13,539 nt of DNA. It comes from Aquificota bacterium (GTDB lineage Bacteria; Thermosulfidibacterota; Thermosulfidibacteria; Thermosulfidibacterales; Thermosulfidibacteraceae). Both the position numbers and the translations under genes were made by a program. Below the pieces are notes generated by a model. That model did no database searches. It saw nothing but the letters and a program-made list of their open reading frames with translations, and was not told the DNA's origin. Below are positions 1-6,789 of the stretch, in pieces. The DNA is taken from contig WGAU01000085.1 of the NCBI GenBank assembly GCA_015494645.1, positions 1 to 13,539 on the forward strand, given 5' to 3'. The stretch's first letter is position 1. The number at the start of each line of letters is the position of its first letter.

Positions 1-12
1 GGAGTATAAATG

Positions 13-52
13 AAAAAGCGGGGAAGGGCAAACCCTCCCCGCAAGTTTTTTT
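13..52 (-). terminator. Intrinsic terminator after the EMO gene
   Basis: An inverted repeat pairs GCGGGGAAGGG (18-28) with CCCTCCCCGC (33-42). It is a ten-pair GC-rich stem with one bulged A and a 4-nt loop. Read on the minus strand it is followed by five Ts (13-17), and it lies just downstream of the oxidoreductase stop codon at 66-68. On the plus strand a T run (46-52) follows too, so it could act in both directions and shield the operon from a convergent neighbour outside the window. Confidence 0.85.
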
Positions 53-65
53 ACTTAGACTTAAA

Positions 66-2072
66 TTAATTCATAGCTTCCCAGACAAGCTCGGCTATGT
101 CTTTGAGCTGGACTTCTTCCTCTTTGCCCTTGTTCTTGAGTCCATCGTCAAACATGGTGAGACAGAAGGGACATGCGGTGACCACAAGTTCCGCCCCGGT
201 GCTTATGGCTTCCTCTGTTCTCTCCACGTTTATACGCTTGCCAATGGTTTCCTCAAGCCACATTCTTCCACCACCGGCACCACAGCAGAAGGATATCTCC
301 CTGTTTCTGGGCATCTCTCTGATTTTACCAGCAGGCACGAGGTTGTTGATAATATACCTGGGCTCATCGTAAATAGCGTTATGTCTACCCAAGTAACAGG
401 AATCGTGGTAAACGGTAACCTTAGGAAAGCCCTTGTTTAGCTTTATCCGGCCATCCTTGATAAGCTTGGCTATAAACTCGGTATGATGCCATACCTCTCC
501 TTCCCAACCGTACTGGGAATACTCATGCTTCAACACGTGATATCCATGGGGACAAGCGGTAATGATCTTCTTAACGTTGTAGGATTTGAGTAGCTCGGCG
601 TTCTCCATGGCAAGCATTTCAAAGAGATACTCGTTACCCAAACGCCTTGCAGAGTCACCGCAGCACTTCTCTTCGGTACCCAGTATTGCAAAGTCAATCC
701 CGGCAGCCTTCAGTATGTTTACAAGGGCTATCATTACCCTCTTGTAGCGATCATCGTAAGCACCGGCACAACCCACCCAGAGCAGATACTCAGCTTCACC
801 TTTCTCAGAAAGCACAGGTATATCCAGACCCTCAGTCCAATCGGCCCTTGCAGCAAAGCCCACACCCCAAGGATTGAAGTTGTTCTCCATGTTCCTGAAG
901 GCAAGACCCATCTCTTCAGGAATGTCTCCTTCCATAAGGGACAGGTAACGCCTGAGCTGAACAATCTTCTGGGGATGCTCATTCCTTGTTGGACAGATAT
1001 GCAGGCATGCTCCACAAGTGGTACATGCCCATATAGCATCCTTATCCATAAGCCTTCCAATAAGAGGCTCCACTCCTTCAATCTCCTCTTCGGGAGAGGG
1101 TTTCTGGCCCTCCTTCATAGCAGCCATGATCTTGGGAGCATCTTCCAAAAGAATCTCCCTCAGATCCTGTATCATTTTACCGGGCTTCAAAGGCTTACCT
1201 GTGTTGTGAGCAGGACAGAGATCCGTACACCTGTTGCAGTAGGTACATGCGTAGGTATCCAAAAGATCCTTCCATGAAAACTGATCCACCCTGTTCACAC
1301 CAAAAAATTCAGAGTTTTCAAAGTCCATCCTGAATTGTTTAAAGCCCTCAAAGTTCTGGAGATAGACGTTGGGCCAGCTAGCAATGATATGCAGGTGCTT
1401 GGAATAAAGGAGCAAAGGTAAGAACACTAAAAGTATGCCTGTGTGAAGGAACCAGCTCGCTGCGTAAAGGGTTTTGGCCCCAGCCTCAGTTGAGGGACCA
1501 AAGATATTGAGCAGAAAACTGGATATGGGTCTCACCGCTTCGTGTCCCAACTTCAGTTCGGCTATGTTCATGCCGAAGAAGGTGAGAACCACACCGGTTA
1601 TAAGTCCCAAGATCACAGGAGCATCCCAGTGGTTCTCCACCCTTTCAGGCTTGACCACATACCTTCTGATAAGGGCAGCTATCACACAGAAGAAGACACC
1701 AAGGGCAAAAATGTCCTGCAGTAAGGTCAGAATCCCGTAGAGAAATTTACCCAAGAAGGCAAAGGAAAAGTGGGGAAAAACTATCCTCAAAACCGCCTCA
1801 ATAGCTGTGGGGAAAAGAAGCATAAAGCCCCAGAAGATGATGGTGTGCATAACACCAACAGCAGTATAGGGACGCTTCCTGCTACAGATCTGAGCGAAAA
1901 TGTACTTGGCAGTCTCTTTAAGACGAAGGTCCCTGTTGTCGGTCCTGTTCATAAGATCTTTTTCACAGATCTCAAGGTACGAGATCAGCTCCTTGGCCCT
2001 TCTAAAGAAGACAACGCCAGAGGCAACGGCTATGAGAGCAAGAAGCAGCCTCAGAACAATGGGAGTCTCCAT
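66..2072 (-). CDS. Membrane FeS oxidoreductase, EtfAB:menaquinone oxidoreductase (EMO/DUF224) type
   Basis: This 668-residue protein most likely passes electrons from reduced EtfAB to menaquinone in the cytoplasmic membrane. Residues 1-235 form a NarI-like part with about five or six hydrophobic helices (near 5-23, 72-98, 105-137, 150-170, 203-223) and several histidines that could bind heme b. A ferredoxin-like domain has two CxxCxxCxxxC motifs, at C276/C279/C282/C286 and C350/C353/C356/C360. Two HdrD/GlpC-type CCG domains follow: C435, C470-C471 and C507, then C559, C596-C597 and C634. Length and domain order fit the EMO (DUF224) proteins known from Syntrophus, Syntrophomonas and Geobacter. 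The ATG at 2072 has a strong Shine-Dalgarno sequence (AAGGAGGTG). The gene follows etfA, which supports the EtfAB partnership, although an intrinsic terminator lies between them. An HdrD-like enzyme with another donor is less likely. Confidence 0.88.
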   Translation of the reverse strand: METPIVLRLLLALIAVASGVVFFRRAKELISYLEICEKDLMNRTDNRDLRLKETAKYIFAQICSRKRPYTAVGVMHTIIFWGFMLLFPTAIEAVLRIVFPHFSFAFLGKFLYGILTLLQDIFALGVFFCVIAALIRRYVVKPERVENHWDAPVILGLITGVVLTFFGMNIAELKLGHEAVRPISSFLLNIFGPSTEAGAKTLYAASWFLHTGILLVFLPLLLYSKHLHIIASWPNVYLQNFEGFKQFRMDFENSEFFGVNRVDQFSWKDLLDTYACTYCNRCTDLCPAHNTGKPLKPGKMIQDLREILLEDAPKIMAAMKEGQKPSPEEEIEGVEPLIGRLMDKDAIWACTTCGACLHICPTRNEHPQKIVQLRRYLSLMEGDIPEEMGLAFRNMENNFNPWGVGFAARADWTEGLDIPVLSEKGEAEYLLWVGCAGAYDDRYKRVMIALVNILKAAGIDFAILGTEEKCCGDSARRLGNEYLFEMLAMENAELLKSYNVKKIITACPHGYHVLKHEYSQYGWEGEVWHHTEFIAKLIKDGRIKLNKGFPKVTVYHDSCYLGRHNAIYDEPRYIINNLVPAGKIREMPRNREISFCCGAGGGRMWLEETIGKRINVERTEEAISTGAELVVTACPFCLTMFDDGLKNKGKEEEVQLKDIAELVWEAMN

Positions 2073-2106
2073 GTCAACACCTCCTTAATGCTTATACAAA
2101 AAATAA

Positions 2107-2135
2107 AGACCGGGACCTTGAATTAGTCCCGGTCT
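2107..2135 (-). terminator. Intrinsic terminator between etfA and the EMO gene
   Basis: A perfect 10-bp stem is formed by AGACCGGGAC (2107-2116) and its reverse complement (2126-2135) with a 9-nt loop. On the minus strand the stem runs directly into TTTATTTTTTG (about 2097-2107), a good uridine tract. It sits in the 93-nt gap between the etfA stop (2166) and the EMO start (2072). I see no promoter with both elements in the space left, so the EMO gene probably depends on read-through. The hairpin would then set the ratio of EtfAB to the membrane enzyme. Confidence 0.8.
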
Positions 2136-2165
2136 CTGTAAGTACCCTTATCTCCTTCTCTATCC

Positions 2166-3146
2166 TCAAGCCTGCCCCTTCTCCTTCTTGATCCTTTCAA
2201 TGAGCACAGGAACAACCTTGAATAGATCACCCACTATACCAAAGTCAGCCACATTGAAGATGGGAGCGTCGGGATCCTTGTTAATGGCAACGATGTACTT
2301 GGACGAAGACATACCTGCCAAGTGCTGGATAGCTCCAGATATTCCAACAGCTACGTAGAGCTTGGGAGAAACGGTCTTTCCAGTCTGTCCAACCTGATCA
2401 GACTGGGGTCTCCATCCAGCGTCCACGGCCGCACGGGAAGCACCCACGGCAGCTCCAAGCAGATCAGCCAGTTCCTCCAACATGGCAAAGTTTTCGGGAC
2501 CTTTCATTCCGCGCCCACCGGAAACAACAATCTCTGCTTCTGTAAGCTCTGGTCTGCCTGTGGACTTGATGTTGAATTCTTTCATTACCATCTTCTTTTC
2601 CGCATCGGTAGGCTCAAAGGAGATGTTTTCAACCTCAGCCTTTTTGCTGGTGTCAGGCTCCGCTACACCAAAGGCATTGGGTCTAAGGGACATCATCTTT
2701 ATGGGAGACCTGAAGCCCACCTCCACTATCACCTTACCGGAAATAGCAGGTCTTACAGCAACCAAGTTGTCACCGTCAATCCTGTAACCGGTACAATCGG
2801 CAGCAATACCCGCTCCAACCCTGGCAGCAATTCTTGGAAGCAGGTCCCTTCCCGTCTGGGTACCTCCCATAAGCACCACCTTGGGCTGCTTTTCCTTTAT
2901 GAGGTCACCAATAACCCTGGCATAAGCCATGGGATGGTAGTACTTCAGAAAGGGATTGTCCACCACATAGACCTTGTCAGCACCGTAAGAGGCTATCTCA
3001 TCGGCAAGGTTGCCTACACCTTCGCCCACTATAACGGCCTCTAAGGAACATCCCAGCTCATCGGCCATCTTTCTTCCAAGGCTCAAAGCCTCTTTAGCAG
3101 GTTTTCTAAGCTCTCCATCTCTCTGCTCTGCTATCACAAATACCAT
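2166..3146 (-). CDS. etfA: Electron transfer flavoprotein, alpha subunit
   Basis: EtfA, 326 residues, binds FAD and with EtfB carries electrons from acyl-CoA dehydrogenase to the membrane. Residues 1-190 are the N-terminal ETF domain. The C-terminal FAD domain shows SGGRG (209-213), SRAAVDAGW (237-245), the QVGQTGKTVSP loop (251-261), GISGAIQH (268-275) and INKDPDAPIF (288-297), which is the EtfA signature with no key residue missing. Length is typical for bacterial EtfA without extra ferredoxin domains. The ATG at 3146 is preceded by AAGGAGGTG, which overlaps the etfB stop codon; 12 nt separate the two genes, so they are probably translationally coupled. It is transcribed with etfB from the promoter at 4003-4032. 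An intrinsic terminator follows it. Confidence 0.96.
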   Translation of the reverse strand: MVFVIAEQRDGELRKPAKEALSLGRKMADELGCSLEAVIVGEGVGNLADEIASYGADKVYVVDNPFLKYYHPMAYARVIGDLIKEKQPKVVLMGGTQTGRDLLPRIAARVGAGIAADCTGYRIDGDNLVAVRPAISGKVIVEVGFRSPIKMMSLRPNAFGVAEPDTSKKAEVENISFEPTDAEKKMVMKEFNIKSTGRPELTEAEIVVSGGRGMKGPENFAMLEELADLLGAAVGASRAAVDAGWRPQSDQVGQTGKTVSPKLYVAVGISGAIQHLAGMSSSKYIVAINKDPDAPIFNVADFGIVGDLFKVVPVLIERIKKEKGQA

Positions 3147-3158
3147 GGCAGCACCTCC

Positions 3159-3953
3159 TTAAAGGACCTGAACTTCTTCTTTGAGGAACTTGATGAGCTC
3201 CTCCACCACCTCTTCTGGCTCGCCCTCAACCTTTCTGCCAGCCTGTCTTGCAGGAGGCAACTCGTACTTGAGAACCTCAGTAAATGAACCAGCCTTGCCA
3301 ACAGTAGAGGCATCAATACCCAAATCGGCAAGGGAATACTTGTTTATAGGTTTTCTCTTGGCCTTCATTATGTTAGGCAAGGACGGATACCTGGGCTCGT
3401 TCAAACCCTTCCTTCCGGCAAAAACAGCAGGCAGCTCAACTTCAAACACCTCTTCACCGCCCTCAACCATTCTGACGGCTGTGGCCTTGTTCCCATCAAT
3501 GTCCAGCTTGACGATGCCCACAACAGCGGGTATCCCAAGCATCTCCGCTACCATGCTGGGAACAGTCCATGTGTCACCGTCAATGGCCCTCTGACCAAAG
3601 AGTAAAAGCTGGAAGCTGTCCAAACCTCCTTCCTTCTTAAACGCCTCCACCAAAACCTTAGCAGTGGCGTAGGCATCGGAACCATCAAGGGCATCGTCCT
3701 CAATATGAACCCCTCTATCAGCTCCCATAGCCAGAGCCGACCTTATGGCCTCCTGAGCCCTGGCAGGTCCCATGCTGATAACCACTATCTCGTCCACAAT
3801 TCCCGCCTCTTTCTTTCTAACAGCCTCCTCAACGGCAAACTCATCGTAAGGATTGAGGATGTACTTGATCTCACTCTTGTCCAATCTGTCTCCTGCAAGC
3901 TTAACACGGGTCTCGGTATCGGGAACGCTCTTTACGAAACACACCGCTTTCAT
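3159..3953 (-). CDS. etfB: Electron transfer flavoprotein, beta subunit
   Basis: EtfB, 264 residues, is the soluble partner of EtfA and takes electrons from the acyl-CoA dehydrogenase encoded just upstream. The EtfB signature is clear: FAGRKGLNEPRYPSLPNI (178-195) followed by MKAKRKPI, and GQRAIDGDT (120-128) marks the nucleotide loop. In clostridial-type EtfB the residues after GDT usually read A-Q-V-G-P; here they are W-T-V-P-S. I chose the ATG at 3953 because TAGGAGGTGA lies 4 nt before it and the protein then starts MKAVCFVKSVPDTETRV, as is usual. An open frame reaches 3983, but its extra ten residues lie over the operator. The gene is first downstream of a strong promoter with a FadR-like site. 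Whether this Etf can bifurcate electrons cannot be told by eye; the adjacent EMO gene argues for the simple quinone-linked type. Confidence 0.95.
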   Translation of the reverse strand: MKAVCFVKSVPDTETRVKLAGDRLDKSEIKYILNPYDEFAVEEAVRKKEAGIVDEIVVISMGPARAQEAIRSALAMGADRGVHIEDDALDGSDAYATAKVLVEAFKKEGGLDSFQLLLFGQRAIDGDTWTVPSMVAEMLGIPAVVGIVKLDIDGNKATAVRMVEGGEEVFEVELPAVFAGRKGLNEPRYPSLPNIMKAKRKPINKYSLADLGIDASTVGKAGSFTEVLKYELPPARQAGRKVEGEPEEVVEELIKFLKEEVQVL

Positions 3954-3957
3954 GTCT

Positions 3958-3966
3958 TCACCTCCT
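3958..3966 (-). promoter_or_regulatory. Ribosome binding site deciding the etfB start
   Basis: AGGAGGTGA on the minus strand ends 4 nt before the ATG at 3953. It rules out the longer open frame that begins at 3983. Confidence 0.85.
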
Positions 3967-3968
3967 AC

Positions 3969-3986
3969 TGAATGAGTATTCACTCA
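3969..3986 (-). promoter_or_regulatory. FadR-like (TetR family) operator upstream of etfB
   Basis: The plus strand reads TGAATGAGTATTCACTCA, an 18-bp imperfect palindrome in which 7 of 9 base pairs are symmetric and the core arms ATGAGT/ACTCAT are perfect. As I recall it, the Bacillus subtilis FadR (YsiA, TetR family) box is TGAATGAMTANTCATTCA; this site differs at two positions. It lies about +10 to +27 from the predicted start of the etfB transcript, where a bound repressor would block transcription. No tetR-type gene is in the window, so the cognate protein is unknown; the XRE-cupin protein encoded at 7986-8582 is an alternative candidate. Confidence 0.6.
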
Positions 3987-4002
3987 TGTTTTATCACGGG
4001 AC

Positions 4003-4032
4003 TTTATAACATTTCCTCGCAATCGCTGTCAA
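4003..4032 (-). promoter_or_regulatory. Sigma-70 type promoter for etfBA
   Basis: On the minus strand a perfect -35 box TTGACA (4027-4032) is followed after 18 nt by TATAAA (4003-4008). A TG sits one base upstream of the -10 box, making it an extended -10 element. The predicted start is near 3995. It lies in the 89-nt gap between the acyl-CoA dehydrogenase stop (4043) and etfB (3953), so etfBA can be transcribed apart from the enzymes upstream. Confidence 0.75.
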
Positions 4033-4042
4033 TCTAAAGCTC

Positions 4043-5191
4043 TTACATTTCCTTCAAAAGCGCTCTGGCTATGGTCAAACGCTGGGCTTCAATGGTACCC
4101 TCGTATATTTCGGTGATTTTGGCATCCCTGTAGTGGCGTTCCACATCGTAATCGGTGGTGTACCCGTAACCACCATGAACCTGTATCGCCTCCCTGGTAA
4201 CCCTCATTGCCACATCCGATGCAAAGAGCTTAGCCATGGCAGAAACCTTGTAGTAGCTTGGAATCCCCTGATCCTTCATCCAAGCAGCTTTTAGGTAAAG
4301 CAGCCTTGCTGCCTCAATGAGGGTTGCCATATCAGCAAGCTTAAACTGTATGGCCTGAAAGTTGATTATGGGCTGGCCAAACTGAACCCTTGTCTTGGCG
4401 AACTCCATGGCTTCCTCAAAGGCAGCTTGGGCTATGCCAACCGCCTGGGCTGCTATCCCTATTCTACCACCATCGTAACAGTGCATGGCGATGTAAAAGC
4501 CCTGTCCCTCTTCACCCAGCAGGTTCTCCGCAGGCACTTTGCAGTCTTCAAAAACAAGCTCACCAGTAGAGGATCCCCTGATACCTAACTTGTGCTCGTA
4601 TTTTGTGATCTCAAAGCCAGGGGTCCCCTTTTCAACTATGAAGGCGCTCATGCCTTTGTGCTTTTTCTCTTTGTCTGTCATGGCAAAGACCAAGAATATG
4701 TCTGCCTCCTTGGCGTTGGTTATGAAGTGCTTGGTTCCGTTTATAATGTAATAGTCTCCCTCTCTTTTGGCAGTGGTGGATATGCTGGTCACATCAGTTC
4801 CAGCCCCGGGCTCTGTCATGGCATGGGCACCGATCTTCTCTCCAGAAGCAAGGGCTGTCAGGTACTTCTTCTTTTGCTCTTCGGTTCCATACTTGAGAAT
4901 GGGATCAACCACCAAAGAAGTATGGGCAGACACCAACACTCCTGTGGAGGCACAAGCCCTGGAAAGCTCTTCCACAACAATGGCGTAAGAAACATAATCC
5001 ATGCCAGAACCGTTGTACTCTTCAGGCACATGTACGCCGAAAAGCCCAAGTTCTTTAAGCTGGTTTATTATATCCTGAGGAATTTCACACTTCTCATCAA
5101 TCTCCTTTGCCTTAGGCTTAACCTGCTCCTCGGCGAACCTTCTGACCATATCTTTAAGCATCTTCTGCTCTTCGGTTAACTCAAACTTCAT
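4043..5191 (-). CDS. Short-chain acyl-CoA dehydrogenase (butyryl-CoA type)
   Basis: A 382-residue FAD enzyme that oxidises an acyl-CoA, most likely butyryl-CoA, to the trans-2-enoyl-CoA and gives electrons to EtfAB. It has the usual three parts: N-terminal helices (1-120), a beta domain with the AMTEPGAGTD motif (124-133), and C-terminal helices with the RVQFGQPI (268-275) and VHGGYGYT (338-345) flavin-binding segments. The catalytic base is E364 in IYEGT, the position used in short- and medium-chain enzymes rather than the long-chain or isovaleryl position. Length matches the family. Its ATG (5191) overlaps the crotonase stop in ATGA, so translation is probably coupled. The neighbours thl, hbd, a crt-like gene and etfBA point to C4 chemistry; substrate length is inferred. 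Confidence 0.92.
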   Translation of the reverse strand: MKFELTEEQKMLKDMVRRFAEEQVKPKAKEIDEKCEIPQDIINQLKELGLFGVHVPEEYNGSGMDYVSYAIVVEELSRACASTGVLVSAHTSLVVDPILKYGTEEQKKKYLTALASGEKIGAHAMTEPGAGTDVTSISTTAKREGDYYIINGTKHFITNAKEADIFLVFAMTDKEKKHKGMSAFIVEKGTPGFEITKYEHKLGIRGSSTGELVFEDCKVPAENLLGEEGQGFYIAMHCYDGGRIGIAAQAVGIAQAAFEEAMEFAKTRVQFGQPIINFQAIQFKLADMATLIEAARLLYLKAAWMKDQGIPSYYKVSAMAKLFASDVAMRVTREAIQVHGGYGYTTDYDVERHYRDAKITEIYEGTIEAQRLTIARALLKEM

Positions 5192-5922
5192 GACTCTACC
5201 TCCCTCTTAAAATTGGCTTCTCTTTTTTCAAAAAAGGCCTTAATCCCTTCATACCTATCATGGGTGGTAAAGGCCACCCCAAACATTTCTCTTTCCAAAG
5301 CAAGCCCCGACTCCAAAGCCATCCCTAAGGTTGCATCAAGGATCCTTTTGGTCATAGCCTGAGCGGTAAAGGAACGCTTCAACATCTCACTTTCAAGATC
5401 TACCACATAGGACTCCATTTCTTCGCTACTCTCAAACAAAGCATTGGCAGCACCTGACACAAAGAGTTCTTCTCCCCTCATCTGCCCCAAAAGGAAAAGT
5501 CCTTTGGCCCAAGAAAGGCCCATGGAGTAAACGGATTTTTGAACAGCCCCCATGCAGGGCACAAAATCCTCATCTAAAACAAAACGAGTATCCTTTGTCA
5601 CAAACAACAGATCGCAAAGAAGCGCTACCTCAACAGCTTGATTCTTCAACTCCCCCTGAACAAGGGCTACGGTGATGCAGTCCAATTCCTCAAACCACTT
5701 AGCGAAGTCCGCATGACGTTTAAGCTCAAAATAGTTTATCCTTGCAGGTTTCCAGTTCAAGTTACCGTACATGTGAAGTTTTACCAACCTTACCTTCGTT
5801 TCACTATCAAGGACTTCACGAAGTAAGGATTCAAACTCTCCAAGAGAAAGATGGGAGCAGGGAAGGGAGATCACCCCCTTCCCCGTATCAATGGAGATTT
5901 CACTTCTTCTCTGAGTAGTCAT
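5188..5922 (-). CDS. Divergent enoyl-CoA hydratase/isomerase (crotonase-fold) protein
   Basis: A 244-residue crotonase-superfamily protein in the place where crt (3-hydroxybutyryl-CoA dehydratase) is expected. The line AVEVALLCDLLF (96-107) aligns with the GGGCELAMMCD stretch of rat enoyl-CoA hydratase. E98 and E118 lie exactly 20 residues apart, matching the catalytic pair E144/E164. The C-terminal YEGIKAFFEKR (224-234) is also typical. However, the glycine-rich GGG is replaced by N94-Q95-A96, so the glycine giving an oxyanion-hole NH (G141 in rat) is Q95, and the first oxyanion segment (AFxAGAD in relatives) is not recognisable near 53-66. It may be a hydratase with altered geometry, an enzyme with another CoA substrate, or a weakly active or non-catalytic protein. 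I place the start at ATG 5922 (AGGGGA upstream), overlapping the hbd end by 23 nt; a TTG at 5964 would give 258 residues. Confidence 0.8.
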   Translation of the reverse strand: MTTQRRSEISIDTGKGVISLPCSHLSLGEFESLLREVLDSETKVRLVKLHMYGNLNWKPARINYFELKRHADFAKWFEELDCITVALVQGELKNQAVEVALLCDLLFVTKDTRFVLDEDFVPCMGAVQKSVYSMGLSWAKGLFLLGQMRGEELFVSGAANALFESSEEMESYVVDLESEMLKRSFTAQAMTKRILDATLGMALESGLALEREMFGVAFTTHDRYEGIKAFFEKREANFKREVES

Positions 5923-6769
5923 AGAATCCCCTGCCGGTCTTTCTACCAAGGTAACCGGCATCAACCATCTTCACCAACAAGGGACATGGCCTGTACTTGG
6001 GATCTCCAAACGCTTCGTACATCACGTTGAGTATGTACAGGCATGTATCCAAGCCAATGAGATCTGCAAGGGCCAGAGGACCCATGGGATGGTTCATTCC
6101 CAACTTCATGATGGTATCTATATCCTCAGGAGAACCCACTCCCTCGTAAAGGGCAAAAATAGCCTCATTGATCATGGGCATGAGCACCCTGTTGGACACA
6201 AATCCGGGAGAATCATTTATAACCACAGGCACCTTGCCAAGCTTTTCGGACAGCTTCACCGTAAGATCCGTGGTCTCATCATCGGTCTGAAGTCCTTTAA
6301 TAACCTCAACCAGCTTCATAACAGGCACAGGATTCATGAAGTGCATACCGATAACCTTTTCGGGCCTTTTAGTCCAAGAGGCAATCTTGGTGATGGATAT
6401 AGAAGATGTGTTAGTGGCAAGAACAATATCTGGTCTGGTTATTTTATCCACAGCCTCAAATACTTCCTTTTTTACATCCTCAATCTCAACCACGGCCTCA
6501 ATAAAGAAGTCCACATCAGCAAAATCCTCAAGCTTAGTGGTTCCCTTTATACGGCCCATAATGGCTTTCTTGTCGTCCTCGGTGATCTTACCCTTTGAAA
6601 CAGCCCTGTTTAGGTTCTTCTCTATCATGGCAAGGCCACGGTTCAAAGCCTCCTCGTTGATCTCTCTCACCAAAACCTCGTAGCCAGCCTGGGCACACAC
6701 CTGAGCTATACCGTGCCCCATAGTTCCGGCACCGCAAACCCCTATCTTCTTGATGTCCTCCAACTTCAT
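5900..6769 (-). CDS. hbd: 3-hydroxybutyryl-CoA dehydrogenase
   Basis: A 289-residue NAD-dependent dehydrogenase that interconverts 3-hydroxybutyryl-CoA and acetoacetyl-CoA. The Rossmann domain has GAGTMG (13-18), and an acidic residue E36 at the end of the second strand favours NAD over NADP. The catalytic set S122, H143 (in GMHFMNPVPVMKLVE), E155 and N193 matches human HAD S137/H158/E170/N208 with a constant offset of 15, so the active site is complete. The short monofunctional form resembles clostridial Hbd rather than the long FadB fusion. The ATG at 6769 has GGGAGG upstream and follows the thiolase by 20 nt. Its 3' end overlaps the crotonase gene by 23 nt. In this setting it probably works in the oxidative direction and yields NADH. 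Confidence 0.95.
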   Translation of the reverse strand: MKLEDIKKIGVCGAGTMGHGIAQVCAQAGYEVLVREINEEALNRGLAMIEKNLNRAVSKGKITEDDKKAIMGRIKGTTKLEDFADVDFFIEAVVEIEDVKKEVFEAVDKITRPDIVLATNTSSISITKIASWTKRPEKVIGMHFMNPVPVMKLVEVIKGLQTDDETTDLTVKLSEKLGKVPVVINDSPGFVSNRVLMPMINEAIFALYEGVGSPEDIDTIMKLGMNHPMGPLALADLIGLDTCLYILNVMYEAFGDPKYRPCPLLVKMVDAGYLGRKTGRGFYDYSEKK

Positions 6770-6789
6770 GGCTAACCTCCCATCTTTTT

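Noticed and set aside
10..69. A plus-strand 19-codon frame starting ATG with GGAG just before it
   Set aside because: It lies almost wholly in the terminator hairpin and runs into the end of the EMO gene; no sign of coding.
2322..3044. A 240-codon plus-strand open frame antisense to etfA
   Set aside because: etfA is intact and highly conserved over the whole stretch; the antisense product resembles nothing and has no ribosome site. Long antisense frames arise from codon bias.
4592..5179. A 195-codon plus-strand open frame antisense to the acyl-CoA dehydrogenase gene
   Set aside because: A shadow of a clearly real gene; no start signal or recognisable product.
5923..5964. A longer start (TTG 5964) for the crotonase-like protein
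   Set aside because: It would overlap hbd by 65 nt and start with TTG, while ATG 5922 has AGGGGA upstream and gives a family-typical N-terminus.
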